Of a DNA stretch of 38,393 nucleotides, positions 33,339 through 38,393 are shown in pieces. The DNA lies in contig WREP01000023.1 in NCBI GenBank assembly GCA_009779265.1, positions 1 through 38,393 of the forward strand, in the 5' to 3' direction. How positions within the stretch are numbered: the stretch's first letter is position 1; each line of letters begins with the position of its first letter. The notes under the pieces are model-generated. The model saw nothing but the letters and a program-made list of their open reading frames with translations. It was not told the DNA's origin and did not search any database. The position numbers and the translations under genes were made by a program. Source of the DNA: Betaproteobacteria bacterium. Lineage in GTDB: Bacteria; Pseudomonadota; Gammaproteobacteria; Burkholderiales; Rhodocyclaceae.

Positions 33339-34844
33339 TTACATCGACTCGCCCTTGAGCGCGCGCAAGTGCCAATCAAACGCCTCGCCAAGCAGATGCG
33401 GGGTGTGCATGCCGTTTGCGCCTTTTTCGGCACGCGCGAGGTAGTCCCGCAGCGCGGGGCGGAATTTGGGATCGGCGCACTTTTCGATTATCAGCTTGGC
33501 GCGCTGGCGCGGCGCGAGGCCACGCAGATCCGCCAGCCCGTGCTCGGTGACGAGCACCTGCACATCGTGCTCGGTGTGATCGACGTGCGCAACCATCGGC
33601 ACGATGCAGGAAAGCGCGCCGTTCTTGGCCAGCGACGGGGTCATGAAGATCGAGAGGTAGGCATTGCGCGTGAAGTCGCCGGAACCGCCCAGCCCGTTCA
33701 TCATCCTTGAGCCAAGAACGTGGGTGGAGTTGACGTTGCCGTAGATGTCGGCTTCCAGCATGCCGTTCATCGTGATAATGCCAAGCCTGCGGACAACTTC
33801 GGGATGATTGCTGATCTCTTGCGGGCGCAGGATGATGCGCTTGCGGTAGATGTCGAGATTGGCATTGAAATCGGCCAACGCCGCCTTGGACAGCGATACA
33901 GCCGTGGCCGAGGCGCAGACCAGCTTCCCGGAGCGGATCATGTCGAGCATGCCGTCTTGCAGGACTTCAGTGTAGGCGGCAAGGTTTTCGTAGGGGCCGT
34001 CGTTCAACCCGGCCATCACCGCGTTGGCAACGTTGCCCACGCCCGATTGCAGCGGCAGCAGGTTGGCCGGGATGTGGCCCTTATCGACTTCGTACTGGAG
34101 GAAATCGAGGATGTGCCCGGCAATGAGGCGCGAGTTTTCGTCCGGGGCGGAAAACTGGGTGTCGCGGTCTGGGCAATCGGTTTCGACCACAGCCACGACC
34201 TTGGCCGGATCAACCCGCAGGTAAGGATCGCCGATGCGGTCATTGGGGCGGATGATCGGGATCGGCTGGCGATGCGGCGGCTGGGCAACGGAATAGATGT
34301 CGTGCATGCCTTCGAGTTTGGCGTTCAGGCCAGCGTTGACTTCGAGGATCACCCGGTCGGCCAATTCCAGCCAGGTCGGGTTGCAGCCCACCGAAGTTGA
34401 CGGAACCAGCCGCCCGTCTTCAAGGATGGCAACGATTTCGATCAGGGCAACATTGAGCTTGCCGTAATGCCCCCAGGACGTGTTTTGCGCCACTTCCGAG
34501 AGGTGGACATCGGTATAGAAAGCATCCCCGCCGTTGATCCGGTTGCGGCAATCCGGGTCGGACTGGTAGGGCAGGCGCATGGAAACGCCGTTGACCTTGA
34601 ACAGAGCGCCATCGAGTTCGGGCGCGGTAGACGCGCCTGTCAACAGGCCGACGCGAAACGTCTCGCCACGCGCGTTGGCGGCGGCGATCCGACGGGCAAG
34701 CGCCTGCGGAACCTCCTTGGGATGACCCGATCCGGTGAAACCGCTCACACCGATGTTATCGCCGGGATTGATAAGGGCAGCGGCTTCGTCCGCCGACATG
34801 ATCTTGCCGCGCAGGGCGGCATTATGGACACGGGATTCGCTCAT
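33339..34844 (-). CDS. Succinyl-CoA:acetate CoA-transferase (acetyl-CoA hydrolase/transferase family)
   Basis: A 501-residue protein of the Cat1/AarC family. Landmarks are GVSGFTGSGHPKEVP near the N-terminus, the GVGNVANAVMAGL loop, LAAYTEVLQDGML with the catalytic glutamate, and GGSGDFTRNAYLS plus HVDHTEHDVQVLVTEHGLADLRGL near the C-terminus. The enzyme swaps CoA between succinyl-CoA and acetate, used in acetate activation and propionate-forming routes. Start at 34844 (GAGAAGAGAA upstream) gives MSESRVHNAALRGK, typical of the family; the frame is open 50 codons further without resemblance. A strong terminator follows, so it is probably monocistronic. Confidence 0.93.
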   Translation of the reverse strand: MSESRVHNAALRGKIMSADEAAALINPGDNIGVSGFTGSGHPKEVPQALARRIAAANARGETFRVGLLTGASTAPELDGALFKVNGVSMRLPYQSDPDCRNRINGGDAFYTDVHLSEVAQNTSWGHYGKLNVALIEIVAILEDGRLVPSTSVGCNPTWLELADRVILEVNAGLNAKLEGMHDIYSVAQPPHRQPIPIIRPNDRIGDPYLRVDPAKVVAVVETDCPDRDTQFSAPDENSRLIAGHILDFLQYEVDKGHIPANLLPLQSGVGNVANAVMAGLNDGPYENLAAYTEVLQDGMLDMIRSGKLVCASATAVSLSKAALADFNANLDIYRKRIILRPQEISNHPEVVRRLGIITMNGMLEADIYGNVNSTHVLGSRMMNGLGGSGDFTRNAYLSIFMTPSLAKNGALSCIVPMVAHVDHTEHDVQVLVTEHGLADLRGLAPRQRAKLIIEKCADPKFRPALRDYLARAEKGANGMHTPHLLGEAFDWHLRALKGESM

Positions 34845-35157
34845 TTGTATTCTCTTCTCGGGTGGAGGAACTAAAGAGTTTAGGAAGAGTTCCCGCCAAG
34901 CGTCAACAACGATGGCAGTAGGGTTTTCCTGTGACCCTGCCTGCGCTTGTCGTTGCGCTTGATCGGGATACTTGGAAGACGCTTGACAATGCAATGCATT
35001 GGCATTTTACCTTGAAAGTCTGTCACTACCCTTACGGTTGCTTTTGAAGCGCCAGAGAAGATGCCGCGAACTGGCTGGTGAATCCCACGCGAAACGGTGA
35101 TGCCGGTGTGAACCGAAAATCGCTACCACAGAGAACATGATTCATTGCCGCTCAAAA
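34845..35157. other. Gap upstream of the CoA-transferase gene
   Basis: The 313 bases lie between the CoA-transferase start and the 3' end of the MATE gene, both on the minus strand. The region should hold the CoA-transferase promoter. A 10-base palindrome, CAATGCATTG, is centred near 34996; no convincing -35/-10 pair, hairpin or small gene was seen. Confidence 0.35.
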
Positions 35158-36492
35158 TTACGATGCTGATTCAAGCGCCCGCAAGGCGCGCCCCATCAGG
35201 GGCAACAGCAGCGCCGCCGCCAGCAACAGGCCAAGCACGGCGGCCAGCCAGAAGCCGGCGACGCCCAGCGACCAGCCGAAGCACAGCCAGGCGCCGCCAA
35301 GCAGGCCGACGCCCCAGAAGCACAGCAATTGCACCAGCATCGGCAGAAAGGTCACGCGGCAGGCGCGCAGGACGTGGCCGGCGATGGTCTGGGCGGCGTC
35401 GAAAAACTGGTAGACGGCAATGTAGATCACCAGCCCGAGCGCCACCAGACGCACCGCCGGATCGTCGGTATAGGCGGCGACGATCGGCGCGGCGGCCAGC
35501 CACAGCGCCAACCCGGCCAGGGTCGACAGCAGCGCGGCAAGGAGAAGACCGGCGCGCACATTGACCCGCACCCATTTCCAGTCGCGCCCGCCGATAGCCT
35601 GCCCGACCGCGGCCATGGTGGCGATGGCCAGCGCCAGCGGCAGCATATAGACCAAGGCCGAGAGGTTGGCGACGATGCGGTGACCGGCGACCACGGTGGC
35701 CCCCAGCCCGGCGATGAACAACGGGATGAGCGTAAAGGAAGTGATTTCGATGAAATTGGAGACGCCCATCGGCACGCCGAGGCGCAGCAGTTCGCGCCAA
35801 TGCCGCCAGCGCGGCCCCCGCCAGGCGGCGAAGGGGCGATAGCGGCGGCCGAGCGGGCCGAGGCCGAGATACGCGGCGGCGGCAAAACAGGCCAGCCAGG
35901 CGATGATGACATTCGACCAGGCGCAGCCGGCAACGCCAAGCGGCTCGCCGAACCAGCCGGCGAGCGCCAGGCCCCAGGCGAGGACGGCATGCAGGGCAAG
36001 GGCGGCGAGGCCGACGCCCATCAGCACGCGCGGCTTGCCGAGGGCGTTACAAAAAGCATAGAAAGTGCGGTAGCACAGCGAGGCCGGCAGACCCCAGGCG
36101 AGCAGCCCGAGATAAGCGCGCACCTTGGCTTCGACGATTTCATCCATGCCCGACAGGCCGAGCACGGCGCCGGGGTGGAGCAGGAAGGCCATGCCCGGCA
36201 GCGCCAGCAGCAGCGCCAGCCAGAAGCCCTGTTGCAAGACTTCGCTCACCTCGCCGTCGCGGCGGGCGCCGTGCAACTGCGCGACCACCGGCCCGACGGC
36301 CTGCATCACGCCGGCCAGCGCAAACACCACGGCAATATGAATGCCGCCGCCAATGGCCACGGCCGCCAGATCGAGCGGGCTGACATGGCCGAGCACCGCC
36401 GTATCGACCACCATCATGCCGATCGAAGCCAACTGGGCAACGAATATGGGAAGAGCATGAGCGATCAGCCCACGGATGGCGGTCAGGAGCAT
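35158..36492 (-). CDS. MATE family efflux transporter (NorM-like)
   Basis: A 444-residue integral membrane protein with 12 helices in two similar halves. The opening IAHALPIFVAQLASIGMMVVDTAVLGHVSPLDLAAVAIG is the classic MATE N-terminus, and MGVSNFIEITSFTLIPLFIAGLGATVVAGHRIVANLSALVYMLPLALA is its counterpart in the second half. MATE proteins expel cationic drugs or metabolites using H+ or Na+. The substrate is unknown. It diverges from paaK and lies behind no co-directional gene, so it is likely transcribed alone. Confidence 0.93.
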   Translation of the reverse strand: MLLTAIRGLIAHALPIFVAQLASIGMMVVDTAVLGHVSPLDLAAVAIGGGIHIAVVFALAGVMQAVGPVVAQLHGARRDGEVSEVLQQGFWLALLLALPGMAFLLHPGAVLGLSGMDEIVEAKVRAYLGLLAWGLPASLCYRTFYAFCNALGKPRVLMGVGLAALALHAVLAWGLALAGWFGEPLGVAGCAWSNVIIAWLACFAAAAYLGLGPLGRRYRPFAAWRGPRWRHWRELLRLGVPMGVSNFIEITSFTLIPLFIAGLGATVVAGHRIVANLSALVYMLPLALAIATMAAVGQAIGGRDWKWVRVNVRAGLLLAALLSTLAGLALWLAAAPIVAAYTDDPAVRLVALGLVIYIAVYQFFDAAQTIAGHVLRACRVTFLPMLVQLLCFWGVGLLGGAWLCFGWSLGVAGFWLAAVLGLLLAAALLLPLMGRALRALESAS

Positions 36493-36526
36493 AGCCTGCT
36501 ATTGTCGCATGTTGGCCACGGCGAGT

Positions 36527-36574
36527 CGGGGGCGAAAACCCCGAGGCTTGATTTGCCTCAAGGGGAGAAGCCCC
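36527..36574 (+). repeat. Three short hairpins in the paaK leader
   Basis: Consecutive inverted repeats occupy the leader: CGGGG/CCCCG (36527-36543), GAGGC/GCCTC (36543-36559) and GGGG/CCCC (36562-36574). They end 36 bases before the paaK ATG. They may fold the 5' leader, though stems of 4-5 pairs are weak in GC-rich DNA. Confidence 0.3.
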
Positions 36575-36609
36575 ACCCCACAAGACAATTGCCGGCCAAG
36601 GAGAAAACC

Positions 36610-37905
36610 ATGCCCCAGGGACTACATCCCATCGAAAACGCCAGCCGCGACGAAATCGTCGCGCTTCAAACCGAGCGCCTGAAATGGACGCTCCGCCACG
36701 CTTACAACAATGTCCCGCATTACCGGGCCAAGTTCGACGCCGCCGGCGTCCGCCCGGACGATTTCCGCGAATTGGCCGACCTCGCCCGCTTTCCCTTCTC
36801 CACCAAGCAGGATTTGCGCGACAACTACCCCTACCGCATGTTCGCCGTGCCGCGCCAGGAAGTCGCCCGCATCCATGCTTCCAGCGGCACCACCGGCAAG
36901 CCGACGGTGGTCGGCTACACGCAAAAGGATATCGACACCTGGGCCGATCTGATCGCTCGCTCCATCCACGCCGCCGGCGGCAGGAAGGGCGACATCGTCC
37001 ATGTCGCCTACGGCTACGGCCTATTCACCGGCGGCCTGGGCGCCCACTACGGCGCCGAGCGGCTCGGCTGCACGGTGGTGCCCATGTCCGGCGGACAAAC
37101 CGAGAAACAGGTGCAACTGATCTGCGATTTCCAGCCGACCATCATCATGGTCACTCCCTCCTACATGCTCAACATCGCCGACGAATTCCGCCGCCAGGGC
37201 ATCGATCCGCGCAGCGCCAAGTTGCGCATCGGCATCCACGGCGCCGAGCCGTGGACCGACGCCATGCGCGGCGAGATCGAAACCACCTTCGGCATCGACG
37301 CCGTCGACATCTACGGCCTGTCGGAAGTCATCGGCCCCGGCGTCGCCAGCGAATGCGCCGAAAGCAAGGACGGCCCGGTGATTTGGGAAGATCATTTCTA
37401 CCCCGAGATCATCGACCCCGACACCGGCGAAGTGCTGCCCGAAGGCAGCAAGGGCGAACTGGTATTCACCTCGCTGACCAAGGAAGCAATGCCGGTCATC
37501 CGCTACCGCACCCGCGACCTGACCGCGCTACTGCCGCCGACCACCCGCTCGATGCGGCGCATCGACCGCATCGCCGGGCGCACCGACGACATGCTCATCA
37601 TCCGCGGCGTCAACGTCTTCCCGTCGCAGGTCGAAGAACTGATCCTCAAACAGCCGCGCCTGGCGCCGCACTATGTCCTCGAAGTAAGCCGCGACGGCCA
37701 TCTCGACTCGCTCAAGATCAAGGTCGAAATGAAGCCGGAATTCCAGTTCGCCAGCGGCCCGGAAAAGGAATTTGTGGCGCAAGACTTGAAGCACCACATC
37801 AAGTCCTACATCGGCATCTCCGCCCGCATCGAAATAGTCGAACGCGACAGCATCGAACGCTCGCCCGGCAAAGCCCGGCGCGTCATCGACAAGCGCGCGG
37901 CGTAG
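36610..37905 (+). CDS. paaK: Phenylacetate-CoA ligase
   Basis: A 431-residue adenylate-forming enzyme that converts phenylacetate, ATP and CoA to phenylacetyl-CoA. The P-loop-like ASSGTTGKPTVVGYT is at about 95-110, the YGYGLFTGGLGAHYGAERLG block and VDIYGLSEVIGPGVASEC are PaaK hallmarks, and the hinge reads RIAGRTDDMLIIRGVNVFPSQVE, followed by the C-terminal lysine in ERSPGKARRVIDKR. The ATG at 36610 has AAGGAG upstream; the much longer open frame runs antisense to the MATE gene. No other paa genes are adjacent, so it may feed a benzoyl-CoA-type or indoleacetate route elsewhere. Confidence 0.95.
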   Translation: MPQGLHPIENASRDEIVALQTERLKWTLRHAYNNVPHYRAKFDAAGVRPDDFRELADLARFPFSTKQDLRDNYPYRMFAVPRQEVARIHASSGTTGKPTVVGYTQKDIDTWADLIARSIHAAGGRKGDIVHVAYGYGLFTGGLGAHYGAERLGCTVVPMSGGQTEKQVQLICDFQPTIIMVTPSYMLNIADEFRRQGIDPRSAKLRIGIHGAEPWTDAMRGEIETTFGIDAVDIYGLSEVIGPGVASECAESKDGPVIWEDHFYPEIIDPDTGEVLPEGSKGELVFTSLTKEAMPVIRYRTRDLTALLPPTTRSMRRIDRIAGRTDDMLIIRGVNVFPSQVEELILKQPRLAPHYVLEVSRDGHLDSLKIKVEMKPEFQFASGPEKEFVAQDLKHHIKSYIGISARIEIVERDSIERSPGKARRVIDKRAA

Positions 37906-38007
37906 CGCGGCGCTCCGGCGCTCAAAACCGGCTTGCTGGCGTACACTGGCGCTCCGCCTGCCGTCTGATCGCGGCAGATCGTTGTGCCAGTTTTGGAAAA
38001 ACCATTC

Positions 38008-38393
38008 ATGTTCCAACAAGCCTTCAAAAATATCGACGACGCCCTTTGGAAAGAAAGCGGCTGCACCACTGAACTGGACTACACCGAGCAGACTTCCTGG
38101 CTGCTCTTCCTGAAGTACCTCGATGGGCTGGAGCAGGACAAAGCGGCCGAAGCCGCATTGGAAGGCAAACCGTACAGCCACATCCTGAAAGAACTCTATC
38201 GCTGGGAAAACTGGGCGGCGCCCAAGGATGCCGAAGGCCGGATCAACCACAACAAGGCGCTGACCGGCGCCGACCTCATCGAGTTTGTCGACACGGCTCT
38301 TTTTCCCTACCTGCAAGGTTTCAAGCAGCGCGCCAGCGGGCCGGACACCATCGAATACAAGATTGGCGAGATTTTCGGCGAGATCAAGAACAA
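38008..38393 (+). CDS. hsdM: Type I restriction-modification N6-adenine methyltransferase HsdM, N-terminal part, cut by window edge
   Basis: From the ATG at 38008 the frame is open to the window end for 128 codons. It begins MFQQAFKNIDDALWKESGCT, continues TSWLLFLKYLDGLEQDKA and ends IEYKIGEIFGEIKN. This is the HsdM_N helical domain of type I modification subunits, which precedes the catalytic NPPF-containing domain that would lie beyond the edge. With HsdS it methylates adenines in a bipartite site. GGAAA sits upstream. The gene is probably the first of an hsdMSR operon continuing off the window. Confidence 0.9.
   Translation, partial: MFQQAFKNIDDALWKESGCTTELDYTEQTSWLLFLKYLDGLEQDKAAEAALEGKPYSHILKELYRWENWAAPKDAEGRINHNKALTGADLIEFVDTALFPYLQGFKQRASGPDTIEYKIGEIFGEIKN

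Noticed and set aside
35329-36609. Long open extension in front of paaK
   Set aside because: The 427 extra residues are low-complexity (Gln, Arg, Gly-rich) and lie antisense to the well-supported MATE gene; a normal PaaK start with a ribosome site exists at 36610.

Overview
The window is GC-rich chromosomal DNA with tightly packed, often overlapping bacterial genes. The gene content (LapG/LapD biofilm control, sigma-54 style type IV pilins, a succinyl-CoA:acetate CoA-transferase, PaaK, CYTH-CHAD, many chemoreceptors, GGGGAGGGG and ATTGCTTCG palindromic repeats) suggests a betaproteobacterium, most likely of the Rhodocyclales (Accumulibacter/Azoarcus/Dechloromonas-like). That placement is inference from gene types; no rRNA or other phylogenetic marker is present.

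Left part (1-12,640). A truncated REP-associated tyrosine transposase lies at the edge. It diverges from an overlapping trio: mtnA, a fuculose-phosphate-type aldolase and a DmeF-like CDF metal exporter. The first two look like the core of the DHAP shunt for methylthioadenosine/5'-deoxyadenosine salvage. Then come a chemoreceptor, a ZIP metal transporter, a ~500-bp nest of G-rich hairpins, a coupled operon of two beta-hydroxyacid dehydrogenases with a YcgR-type PilZ protein, a second chemoreceptor with a Cache sensor, an MFS transporter and a small cytochrome c.

Middle (12,898-21,610). A SulP permease fused to both a STAS and a cyclic-nucleotide-binding domain is followed by a biofilm module: a TolC/LapE-type outer membrane channel, divergent from lapG and lapD. 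LapD overlaps a CYTH-CHAD protein by four bases. Together these would let c-di-GMP decide whether a surface adhesin is clipped off; the adhesin itself is not in the window. A 129-bp MITE-like inverted repeat and a 3-methyladenine glycosylase close the block.

Surface glycan and pilus block (21,870-29,435), visibly less GC-rich. The plus strand carries methyltransferase, flippase-like membrane protein, methyltransferase and glycosyltransferase 4. Converging on it from the minus strand are two type IV pilins, a GT-C membrane glycosyltransferase with an extra C-terminal helical region, and a polyprenyl-phosphate-type GT2. The likeliest reading is a dedicated pilin O-glycosylation system; the sugar and the acceptor residues cannot be read from sequence. 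One pilin has a good sigma-54 promoter and its own terminator.

Right part (29,622-38,393). A signalling cluster (class II phosphodiesterase-like MBL hydrolase, FHA protein, PP2C phosphatase) lies next to an ornithine cyclodeaminase-family enzyme. After these come a succinyl-CoA:acetate CoA-transferase with a strong terminator, a MATE exporter, a stand-alone phenylacetate-CoA ligase and the beginning of a type I restriction-modification hsdM gene that runs off the window.

No tRNA, rRNA or CRISPR array was found. The most system-like novel candidates are the pilin glycosylation block, the LapE/LapG/LapD/CYTH-CHAD linkage, the mtnA-aldolase pair and the SulP-STAS-cNMP fusion.
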